This document shows, piece after piece, positions 1 through 6,764 of a DNA stretch of 64,000 nucleotides. The first letter of the stretch is position 1; each line of letters begins with the position of its first letter. The notes below the pieces were generated by a model. That model searched no databases and was not told where the DNA came from. It worked only from the letters and a program-made list of their open reading frames with translations. The position numbers were made by a program, and so were the translations under genes. The stretch lies in assembly GCF_036689865.1 (NCBI RefSeq), contig NZ_JBAHUQ010000001.1, forward strand, positions 186,001 to 250,000, read 5' to 3'. The DNA is from Magnetococcus sp. PR-3 (GTDB lineage Bacteria > Pseudomonadota > Magnetococcia > Magnetococcales > Magnetococcaceae).

Positions 1-363
1 GAGCTACAAATTGCTGAAAAAACCTTTGATACAGACTGCTTTAAATCCAGCGCACTGGATTGGGTTAACATGCTCGGTCAGGTGATTGAAGGACGCATGA
101 TGTCCGATGAGCTGACCAAAAAGCTCACGGACAATTGTGACTATTTTGAGTGGCTTGAAACTGAAGCTAAAGAGGCCTTTGCGGGTAATGAAAAATTTGA
201 AGCGCTCTATCAAGGTAGTTTAGAGATGCGTAATCTGGCGGACTTGGTCTTAGAAGCACTCCACCGGAAAGATCGGGATGAAGCCCTACAGCGCCTGGAT
301 ACGTTTGATAGCCACCGGGCACAGCTGTTTGTCATTATGGATGACTTCTACCTCTCCCTCTAA
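1..363 (+). CDS. C-terminal fragment of a CZB-like (chemoreceptor zinc-binding type) domain protein
   Basis: The reading frame is open from base 1 to the TAA at 361-363, so the gene begins upstream of the window; the internal ATG at 70 need not be the start. About 120 residues are visible. They have the helical layout of a CZB domain: an early ALDWVNMLGQ segment, a central CDYFEWLETEA block resembling the usual C.LGKWL block, and a C-terminal helix ending in DDFYLSL. The His residues expected to bind zinc are largely absent from the visible part (LEMRNLADLV where H...H is usual). CZB domains are often found at the C-terminus of chemoreceptors or diguanylate cyclases, so the missing N-terminus may be such a protein. 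The domain assignment is by eye and tentative; a bidirectional terminator follows immediately. Confidence 0.5.
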   Translation, partial: ELQIAEKTFDTDCFKSSALDWVNMLGQVIEGRMMSDELTKKLTDNCDYFEWLETEAKEAFAGNEKFEALYQGSLEMRNLADLVLEALHRKDRDEALQRLDTFDSHRAQLFVIMDDFYLSL

Positions 364-380
364 ACACCTCGGCATACCAT

Positions 381-414
381 AAAAAAACAGGGCCTATCAG
401 GGCCCTGTTTTTTT
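381..414. terminator. Bidirectional intrinsic terminator
   Basis: An inverted repeat with arms ACAGGGCC and GGCCCTGT is flanked by seven A on the left and seven T on the right. It lies between two convergent genes, so it can end both the upstream plus-strand gene and the sucrose-phosphate synthase gene. Confidence 0.85.
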
Positions 415-438
415 ATGGGGGTTATCTGCTTTAGTGGC

Positions 439-2643
439 TTACGCTTCCTGAAAACCGTGTGCACCATCCATATAATTACAGCCACGTGGATTTTTGATGG
501 TATCTGCCAAGAAGCGGAAGTGCTCAATCCCTTCTAGAATACCACGGGCATAACGCTCTGTGGCAAAGAGCACGCTGCTATCTTTACGCAACACGTTAAG
601 CTCTACATCATCATAGTTGCCGACCACAATGCCCATGTTATTGCCCATCAACATATCCCGATCATTACCGGAATCCCCAGCGGCCAGGATATTCTCAACC
701 GGAATCCCCCATTTCAGGGCTAGATGGTTCATGGCCATCCCCTTACTACACCGCAAAGGCAGCAGATCCAAGTAAGATTGCCGGGAATAGATCACCGTAG
801 CCTGCAGATCCCGTTGTCGGAGCAGCTGCTCTAAACTGCGTTTACTGGGCACCTCATGGGGATCAATATAGTAACTCAGTTTATGCGCATTTTGCTCGGT
901 ATCAGGCTGCTTGGTAAAACCGGGCAGGCTATCCATAAACAGCTCCAGCTTGTCACGCTCCCAGCGATAGTGGATATGCTGATGCCATGACTCATCACGA
1001 ATCAGATTTTTACGGTAATAGATCTCCCCACCGACGGAAGTGATGAGAAAATCAGGTGTGGGAATTTTCCATTTTTTCAGTTCTTTGACCGTTGCGTCCA
1101 AGGAGCGGGCTGTGGCGACACCAAAGCCAACATTTTGATGTGCCTTGAGCTTTGCCATCAACAGTTCAATACCCTGAGCATCCCCCACCAAGGTATGATC
1201 CAGATCACAAAGCAGAAGACGGTCCACACGGGTCAACCGGGTTACAGGACTACACCCCCCGCCTTTGGCCATCTGTTTGGCATGTCGCTTGGCATCACGC
1301 TTTAAACGACGTTTAATCACTTCTAAATAACGGTCAACGTGCCCATCCCAGGTGTAGTGGGTATGTACCCCTTTCAGACCATTTTTAGACCATCGCCGCC
1401 AGCGGGGTCGATCTTGCAATGCCTCCAGCAGCGATGCCCCCATCGTCTGTGCATTTAACGGATCAATTAGGACACCATTGCGACAGTTCTTCAAAATATC
1501 TCTTGGGCCACCATCATGGGTTGCCACCAAAGGTAACCCACTGGCTGCGGCTTCCAGCAGGGTCAGACCAAAGGGTTCTGTCAACGCAGGGTTAACAAAA
1601 ACACCACGTTTACGGGCCGCCAACCTGTATAGGTCGGGCACATCATCCAAGCTGTTGTGCTTAGGAATGGCCATGGATCCATACAGATCGTAGCGATCCA
1701 TTAACATAAGCACTTCCGTCATCACCTTTCTGGCACCTTTATCCAGATCGTTGATGTCATCCCGGTTACCAGCAAAGATGACCAGATTGGCTTTTTTCCT
1801 GAGCTGTTCATTTTCACCGAAAGCCTTGATCAGTGTGGTGATATTTTTCCGCTCATCGGCACGGGATAGTGCCAAGATCATTGGCTTTTTGGGATCTCGC
1901 AAAAAACGATACACTTCCTGCTTGATCTCAGGATCAAACTTCCCCCAGTTCTCCGGTGGGTTAAAACGGGTTAGATCCACCCCTGGCGGCATCACCCACA
2001 TGCGGTTAGGCATGTAGTTATCATAGAGCGCGTATTGCTCATCCACCTCTTGCTGCGTACTGGTGATGATGAAAGAGGCATTCCCCTGCGTAATCTCTTC
2101 ACCCTCAATACGGCGATTGATGTTGTAGCGCTCTTCAATGGTCTCTTCAGCTACCCCTTTTTCCAACAGGCGCTCTTTTTTAACCCGACCTAAGGAGTGC
2201 CCTGTATGGATATGTAATACACCCAGCTTACGGGCCAGTTGGGTGCCGACCCAACCGGCATCGGAATAGTGACTATGCACCACATCCGGTATCTGCCCTA
2301 TCTGACGAAAATAGGGCAACATGCTATCTGTAAAGTGTGAGAGGTAGGGCCATAACGACTCTTTACGTAAATAACGTTTAGGACCAGCAGGAAAACGTAT
2401 AATACGTACCTTCTCCCCCATCTGCTCTTCCAGTTGCGCATAGATTGCATCCACCTTGCTATCGACAATCTGTCGCGTAAAAAGGTCAACCCGCCCAATC
2501 TTGGGGTTGCGCCCCAAAGCTCGCGCCAGATCCAATACATAGGTAATTTGCCCCCCTGTATCCGCATCTTTCCCAAGCTCAGGCTGTTCTCCACGGATCA
2601 GTCCATGAACACTAATCAAGGCGATATAGAGCGGTTTATCCAT
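439..2643 (-). CDS. Bifunctional sucrose-phosphate synthase / sucrose-phosphate phosphatase
   Basis: The 734-residue protein joins a GT-B glycosyltransferase to a HAD phosphatase. Residues about 1-460 are the sucrose-phosphate synthase part: GKDADTGGQ at 24-32 is the N-terminal loop of this family, and EPFGLTLLEAAASGLP at 356-371 is the nucleotide-sugar binding segment. Residues about 474-715 are the HAD part, with an intact motif I DLDHT (480-484) and motif IV GDSGND (656-661), so the phosphatase looks active, unlike plant-type fusions where it has decayed. Predicted reactions are UDP-glucose plus fructose 6-phosphate to sucrose 6-phosphate, then to sucrose. The start codon directly abuts the stop of the upstream fructokinase, indicating one operon. 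Sucrose would serve as a compatible solute or storage sugar. Sucrose synthase is less likely because of the HAD domain. Confidence 0.9.
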   Translation of the reverse strand: MDKPLYIALISVHGLIRGEQPELGKDADTGGQITYVLDLARALGRNPKIGRVDLFTRQIVDSKVDAIYAQLEEQMGEKVRIIRFPAGPKRYLRKESLWPYLSHFTDSMLPYFRQIGQIPDVVHSHYSDAGWVGTQLARKLGVLHIHTGHSLGRVKKERLLEKGVAEETIEERYNINRRIEGEEITQGNASFIITSTQQEVDEQYALYDNYMPNRMWVMPPGVDLTRFNPPENWGKFDPEIKQEVYRFLRDPKKPMILALSRADERKNITTLIKAFGENEQLRKKANLVIFAGNRDDINDLDKGARKVMTEVLMLMDRYDLYGSMAIPKHNSLDDVPDLYRLAARKRGVFVNPALTEPFGLTLLEAAASGLPLVATHDGGPRDILKNCRNGVLIDPLNAQTMGASLLEALQDRPRWRRWSKNGLKGVHTHYTWDGHVDRYLEVIKRRLKRDAKRHAKQMAKGGGCSPVTRLTRVDRLLLCDLDHTLVGDAQGIELLMAKLKAHQNVGFGVATARSLDATVKELKKWKIPTPDFLITSVGGEIYYRKNLIRDESWHQHIHYRWERDKLELFMDSLPGFTKQPDTEQNAHKLSYYIDPHEVPSKRSLEQLLRQRDLQATVIYSRQSYLDLLPLRCSKGMAMNHLALKWGIPVENILAAGDSGNDRDMLMGNNMGIVVGNYDDVELNVLRKDSSVLFATERYARGILEGIEHFRFLADTIKNPRGCNYMDGAHGFQEA

Positions 2644-3570
2644 CTAAGATTTCCTTACAGATTCAAGATTCAATTCATTAACCTGCCAACGGGTTAACCA
2701 CGCCTGATAAAAACCAGCATTCAAACAGGTTGCCCCTTGCTGGGTACAAATGGCCGCGGCAAAGTCAATAGCGCGCTGTAACCGTAACGCTGTTGGCCAC
2801 CCTAACAATCCACCTAACATCCATACGGCGGTCAGACCATCCCCTGCCCCAACCGTATCAACCAAGGTGGTTTGAGGTGCGGGCATAAAGACCATCCCTT
2901 CTGCATCCACCAGCATAGCCCCCTGAGACCCCATGGTTAGAATAGCTTGTTCAGCATGGTTTTCCTCACGCAACCGGTCCAGATAGGGGGCAAGGACTGC
3001 GGTCTCTTTGCTGATGGGTGCACCGGTCAGTTTAGTTAACTCTTCATCATTTAATTTAATCTCATCAACCCCCATCAACTGTTGCTGGATCGTTGAGATA
3101 TCCCACCAAGGAGCCCGTAGATTGACATCCATTAACACACGCAACGGTGTATCAGCAGATCGGATCTGTTGTAGGGTTTGCTTGGATTGGGCTTGACGCA
3201 AGGCTAAAGAGCCATGACAGAGATAGGCTGAGTCAGGTAACAGCTTGGACGGTGGAATTTCATCATACGCACGGGGATGATGAATGGTATAGCTGGGCTG
3301 TGCTTGCTGGAGCGTAATGGAGACACTTCCCGTCTCCAACTGCGGATGTCGGTAAACACCGTCGGTCAACATACCCCATTGCGCCATCACGTCAAGAATA
3401 TGATCCCCGAGCGGATCCGACCCCACCGACGAGAGCACCAATGGACCAACAGCAAATCCCTGAAGATGCCATGCGACATTAAAGGGAGCCCCCCCCAAAA
3501 CCTGTTTGCCATCTGGAAAACAGTCATAAAGCACCTCACCAAACAGAACCGGCTTAAGCGCAAAAGACAT
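2644..3570 (-). CDS. PfkB-family fructokinase
   Basis: A 308-residue ribokinase-superfamily sugar kinase. The N-terminal glycine-rich signature GGAPFNVAWHL is at 26-36 and the C-terminal anion hole and catalytic base TVGAGDG is at 239-245 (Asp244 as base). The closest family is fructokinase, ATP plus fructose to fructose 6-phosphate, which is the acceptor used by the downstream sucrose-phosphate synthase. It is the first gene of a two-gene operon, with zero spacing to the next gene. The ATG at 3570 is preceded by a good ribosome binding site, TTAGGGAG. A LacI-type palindrome sits 43-54 bases upstream of the start codon. Substrate specificity (fructose rather than another hexose) rests on context and overall similarity. 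Confidence 0.85.
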   Translation of the reverse strand: MSFALKPVLFGEVLYDCFPDGKQVLGGAPFNVAWHLQGFAVGPLVLSSVGSDPLGDHILDVMAQWGMLTDGVYRHPQLETGSVSITLQQAQPSYTIHHPRAYDEIPPSKLLPDSAYLCHGSLALRQAQSKQTLQQIRSADTPLRVLMDVNLRAPWWDISTIQQQLMGVDEIKLNDEELTKLTGAPISKETAVLAPYLDRLREENHAEQAILTMGSQGAMLVDAEGMVFMPAPQTTLVDTVGAGDGLTAVWMLGGLLGWPTALRLQRAIDFAAAICTQQGATCLNAGFYQAWLTRWQVNELNLESVRKS

Positions 3571-3612
3571 ATCGACTCCCTAAGGATAATGAACCACATC
3601 TATAGCGTGCCC

Positions 3613-3624
3613 CTAAACGTTTAG
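3613..3624. promoter_or_regulatory. LacI/GalR-type operator upstream of the fructokinase operon
   Basis: CTAAACGTTTAG is a perfect 12-bp palindrome with a central CG, the form typical of LacI-family operators such as those of sugar repressors. It lies just upstream of the fructokinase start codon on the minus strand. No LacI regulator is encoded in the window, so the cognate protein would be elsewhere. Confidence 0.55.
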
Positions 3625-3628
3625 CAGT

Positions 3629-3642
3629 GTAACATAGGTTAA
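3629..3642. promoter_or_regulatory. Imperfect TTAAC-N4-GTTAA motif
   Basis: GTAACATAGGTTAA shares 13 consecutive bases (TAACATAGGTTAA) with a perfect palindrome at 26174-26187. It lies next to the LacI-type palindrome, upstream of the fructokinase operon. Functional meaning is unknown; it could be an operator or chance. Confidence 0.25.
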
Positions 3643-3814
3643 GTGGGATCCGAACCGATCCCCCTATTTCCTTGCCTTTCGCCCCATAAACATGGTAACC
3701 GGAAGGAGGAAGTATAAGCAGCCGATGAAAACAAGCCACTCATAAGGCACGGCTGGTGATGGTGGGAATGCAGACTAACCCTATGATCTTATTAAGATAC
3801 GAAGGAGAGCACCG

Positions 3815-4363
3815 ATGACTCTGACACATCGCACCAAAACCCTGGCTGTCGCCGCTTCACTGCTGGCGTTGACCGCAACGGTTACCCCTACAAAGGATGC
3901 CCACGCCTGGTTCATGAATGGCCCCTGGAACAACATGAACACCCCCTGGAATGGTATAAACTCGCCTTGGAACGGCTGGGGTGGGCCCTGGAATGGCCCA
4001 GGTTATGGGTACCCTGGCTACCGCTACGGCTATCCTGGGCATGGCTATGGCTATACCCCTTACGCCGCCTACCCCCGCTACAACTATGCGCCGGTTATGC
4101 CGTTCTACCCTAACTTTGGTGTAAACGCGCCGAGCCAACGCTTTAGTGCCGCAGATGTCGCCCAATTAAAAGGTAAGCTTGGGGTTCGTCCGAATCAGGA
4201 GAGTGCTTGGAACGCCCTGGTAGAAGCAGCCAAAGGGGTGGCCCCTAATGCTAGCCTACTCAAGGACCCAGCCGTTAATAAAGCCTATGAAGGCTTGATG
4301 GCGGTACTGGACCCTCGCCAACAAGCCATGGCAGAAAACTTTAAACGCTCTCTGCTCTACTGA
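3815..4363 (+). CDS. Secreted Trp/Asn/Gly/Tyr-rich protein, sulfur-globule-protein-like, with Spy/LTXXQ-like tail
   Basis: The 182-residue protein opens with a signal peptide (hydrophobic run about 10-24, probable cleavage after AHA at 30-32). Residues about 33-95 are low complexity: four PWN repeats (PWNN, then PWNG three times) followed by GYG/YPGY-type repeats. This composition is like the small exported proteins that coat periplasmic sulfur globules in purple sulfur bacteria. Residues about 108-182 form a separate, ordinary domain (RFSAADVAQLKGKLGV, ESAWNAL, LDPRQQAMAENF) that resembles the LTXXQ/Spy family of periplasmic chaperones. The start has a strong ribosome site (GAAGGAGAG), and an intrinsic terminator follows at once, so the gene is monocistronic. 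The sulfur globule role is inference; a structural cell-envelope protein is the alternative. Confidence 0.55.
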   Translation: MTLTHRTKTLAVAASLLALTATVTPTKDAHAWFMNGPWNNMNTPWNGINSPWNGWGGPWNGPGYGYPGYRYGYPGHGYGYTPYAAYPRYNYAPVMPFYPNFGVNAPSQRFSAADVAQLKGKLGVRPNQESAWNALVEAAKGVAPNASLLKDPAVNKAYEGLMAVLDPRQQAMAENFKRSLLY

Positions 4364-4378
4364 GCATCCGTTACAGAC

Positions 4379-4410
4379 AAAAAAAGCCCGCCAATGGCGG
4401 GCTTTTTTTA
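4379..4410 (+). terminator. Intrinsic terminator
   Basis: The stem AGCCCGCC / GGCGGGCT is flanked by A-rich and T-rich runs, about 15 bases after the stop of the PWN-repeat protein gene. Confidence 0.85.
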
Positions 4411-4429
4411 ACACATATTGGAAATGGCC

Positions 4430-4750
4430 ATGTCTTCTACACGCTCAGACGCTCAAGATCATCTATCACACCAGCAGTTAGAAGACCTGCATATGGCCTA
4501 TCAAGCAGGCCATTTAGACCCCCATAAACTGGCCTCCCTAGCAGGTCCGCTTCTACTCACACTGCAGCAGTACCAACAGAATCTTCAACAGTTACGCAAG
4601 GTGCTTCTACAGGTACCACATGGACCAGGGGACCATAGCGATCTGTGCCGTATGCACAACCAAGGACTCGCCCCGAAAGAAGATGATCACTGCCACTGTC
4701 ATGTAGGTGCCATACGCCAAATCCTGGCACAAACCGCACAGAGCTCTTAA
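4430..4750 (+). CDS. Hypothetical His/Cys-rich small protein
   Basis: I do not recognise this 106-residue protein. The open frame begins at a TTG at 4418, but the ATG at 4430 is preceded by a weak TTGGA site at reasonable spacing and is preferred; the ATG at 4424 is also possible. The N-terminal two thirds are predicted helical and rich in Gln and Leu (TLQQYQQNLQQLRKVLLQV). The last third holds a cluster of potential metal ligands, DHSDLCRMHN and DDHCHCHVG. No signal peptide is evident, so it should be cytoplasmic. It lies just downstream of a terminator and 41 bases before another small Cys-rich gene on the same strand, so the two may be co-transcribed. Confidence 0.5.
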   Translation: MSSTRSDAQDHLSHQQLEDLHMAYQAGHLDPHKLASLAGPLLLTLQQYQQNLQQLRKVLLQVPHGPGDHSDLCRMHNQGLAPKEDDHCHCHVGAIRQILAQTAQSS

Positions 4751-4791
4751 AATGGGTCTAATATCAATGACCCTACAGTGGAATATCTCTC

Positions 4792-4983
4792 ATGGCTGAG
4801 TCCAAGCCCACCGAACAAACATGCCCTCAATGCCGTGGTCGAGGAGAAGTGTTTTGGGGAAATGATGATTGCTGCTTTCAAGGCTGCTGTTTTGAGACCT
4901 GCCCTAAGTGCCAAGGACGTGGCAAAGTCCCCCTTACACCCACTGAAGCCCCCCCCGCCCCCCCAAGTGATCACTCAGATTGA
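4792..4983 (+). CDS. Small DnaJ-type zinc finger protein
   Basis: The 63-residue protein is essentially a pair of CXXCXGXG motifs, CPQCRGRG at 11-18 and CPKCQGRG at 37-44, as in the cysteine-rich zinc domain of DnaJ, with an extra Cys-rich hairpin (CCFQGCCFETC) between them. It has a Pro-rich tail. There is no J domain, so it is a stand-alone zinc-binding peptide whose role (chaperone partner, zinc-dependent binding) cannot be told from sequence. Its last 13 bases overlap the 3-prime end of the convergent monooxygenase gene. The ribosome site is weak (GTGGA). Confidence 0.6.
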   Translation: MAESKPTEQTCPQCRGRGEVFWGNDDCCFQGCCFETCPKCQGRGKVPLTPTEAPPAPPSDHSD

Positions 4984-5294
4984 GCAGGCACGGTCTCACT
5001 AACCGCTTCATACATTTCAAAAACATTGGGGCCTTTGTATATCTCAGGCGTGCTGCCTGCATTTTTATGGGCCTCGCGGAATGCTTCACTTTTTGTCCAA
5101 GCCATAAAGTGCTCCTGGCTCTCCCAAAAAGTCATCACCACATGATACTCACTGGTCTCTTCACTGGGTCGAAGAATAACATTCCGGATAAAGCCGGGAG
5201 ATTTATCGACAAGACCAGCTCGGTTAAGAAAACGGGCCTCAAAAGCCTCATGATGCTCTTTATGTACGGGGATACGGTTCATCACCACGATCAT
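4971..5294 (-). CDS. Antibiotic biosynthesis monooxygenase / HmoA-like heme-degrading monooxygenase family protein
   Basis: A 107-residue single-domain ferredoxin-like dimeric alpha-beta barrel protein. The family hallmarks are the opening MIVVMNRIPV strand, AFEARFLNRAGLVDKSPGF, the YHVVMTFWES strand and the AFREAHKNA helix. Relatives in the HmoA/IsdG group bind and oxidatively cleave heme; others in the superfamily are quinol monooxygenases, so the precise substrate is open. It is cytoplasmic and monocistronic, convergent with and overlapping the small zinc finger gene by 13 bases. The upstream 130 bases contain two short crossing inverted repeats but no clear Fur-type box. Confidence 0.75.
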   Translation of the reverse strand: MIVVMNRIPVHKEHHEAFEARFLNRAGLVDKSPGFIRNVILRPSEETSEYHVVMTFWESQEHFMAWTKSEAFREAHKNAGSTPEIYKGPNVFEMYEAVSETVPAQSE

Positions 5295-5425
5295 AGCTAC
5301 ACTCCAAATGCTAAAATAGGACCAAACAAGCCCAGTTTCTCATGAAGCACAGCATTTAGCAAAGCAGATGTCAAAATGGTCCTCGCACAGGCGCCATTAA
5401 CAGCCCCCCTCGCTCTTTAGCTCAC

Positions 5426-6526
5426 TCAAATAACAGAATGTCTACGGTCAATAAAGAGGGAATTACCGAGGGTTTGTTTGGCCATCTTTTTGGCATGTGC
5501 CGCTAAACTGGCCACATCATGGTGTGACTTGCACCCCCCTTGCAGGGGTTTAACCGCACCCACGGAAAGAGAAACAAAACCAAAAAAGTGTGTCTGTCCA
5601 CGACGATCTTGAGAAGTAATCCCCCCCTCGTCACGATCTTTCGGCGCATACCAAAGGGGCGCATGGCGCTCAAACACCTTTAACATGGCTGTGGTTCGCT
5701 CATGCCAATCTTCACTTCGAAAAATGACAATAAAATCGTCCCCCCCGACATGACCAATAAAATCACAACGACTGTCCACATGCTCGGTCAACACCTCAGC
5801 AACCTTTTGGATCACCCGATCCCCCAGTTCATAGCCGTAGACATCGTTAAAAGGCTTAAAATTATCGAGATCAAAATAGCAGACTGTAAAAGGGGTTTGC
5901 GCCTCTAAACAGGCATCAATTTCTTCACAAATGGGTACGTTGCCGGGCAACATGGTTAAGGGGTTTGCGTAGCGTGCATACGTAACCTGTAGCTCTGTGA
6001 TCTTTTTTAAGAGATCCAGCAAAAAACCCGCACCGATAAAGCGGCCTCCATCGGTGATGATAAAATCATGGGCATCCCTCATTAATGAGCTATCGGTAAT
6101 GATGCGGCTAGCCTGCTGAAGTGTGACATCTTTTTCAAGAATAAGCGGATCACGACACATCAACCGCTCAATGGGTTTTCGGCCATAGAGATCATGACCA
6201 AATTGACTTAGAAAAATGGCCATAAAATGGTTGCGGTGTACCGCACCTACCGGTTTATTATCCGCATCCAATACCGGTATAATACGAAGGCTGGCATCAT
6301 ACTTAAACATCTCTGCCAGCTCTTTTGCCCGGGTCTTTTCGGTAACGGTCAGAGTTGGCCTTAAGAGAGAATAAATGGCATCACCATTACGGGTAATCGG
6401 CCGACTCTCCTCGGGCAAATGGTTCACACATTGACCTGCTGTGACCACACACTTATCCGGTTCCATCTCAAGGGCATTCATCATGATCCACATCCAGACA
6501 TCAAGAGTAACAGAGGAGATACCCAT
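5426..6526 (-). CDS. CBS-domain diguanylate cyclase-like protein (GGDDF)
   Basis: The N-terminal half has paired CBS-type motifs (KYDASLRIIPVLDADNKPVG and a second LMCRDPLILEKDVTLQQA segment), which often bind adenine nucleotides. The C-terminal half is a GGDEF domain with ANPLTMLPGN, YFDLDNFKPFND and the active-site segment HVGGDDF. The fourth signature residue is Asp rather than Glu, and the inhibitory RXXD site just before it is not present (SRCD), so cyclase activity is uncertain. The open frame extends to a GTG at 6595, but the first 23 residues are Arg/Cys-rich and atypical; an ATG at 6526 or at 6484/6481 is more plausible. No membrane segment is seen, so the protein is likely cytosolic. 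It is transcribed alone. Confidence 0.8.
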   Translation of the reverse strand: MGISSVTLDVWMWIMMNALEMEPDKCVVTAGQCVNHLPEESRPITRNGDAIYSLLRPTLTVTEKTRAKELAEMFKYDASLRIIPVLDADNKPVGAVHRNHFMAIFLSQFGHDLYGRKPIERLMCRDPLILEKDVTLQQASRIITDSSLMRDAHDFIITDGGRFIGAGFLLDLLKKITELQVTYARYANPLTMLPGNVPICEEIDACLEAQTPFTVCYFDLDNFKPFNDVYGYELGDRVIQKVAEVLTEHVDSRCDFIGHVGGDDFIVIFRSEDWHERTTAMLKVFERHAPLWYAPKDRDEGGITSQDRRGQTHFFGFVSLSVGAVKPLQGGCKSHHDVASLAAHAKKMAKQTLGNSLFIDRRHSVI

Positions 6527-6764
6527 AGGTTTGGCCCCACACACGAACCTACGCCGCGCCCCTCTCCTTACACCTTGGCAGGTTCCACAACACACGGCAC
6601 AGTATTTCTACCAACTATGCTTGACCCAAGGGCAACACCCTTGCAACGTTTATATGACGGGTTGGAAGATATCTGGATTTACGGATATAAAAAGAGATTG
6701 GAACGCAGAATAAAGACAAGATAGAAAAGATTATACTCTTTTTTATATAGACTTAAACAACACA

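Noticed and set aside
4778-5002. 74-codon plus-strand frame overlapping the small zinc finger gene
   Set aside because: It is the alternative frame of the zinc finger gene; the CXXCXGXG frame is clearly the coding one.
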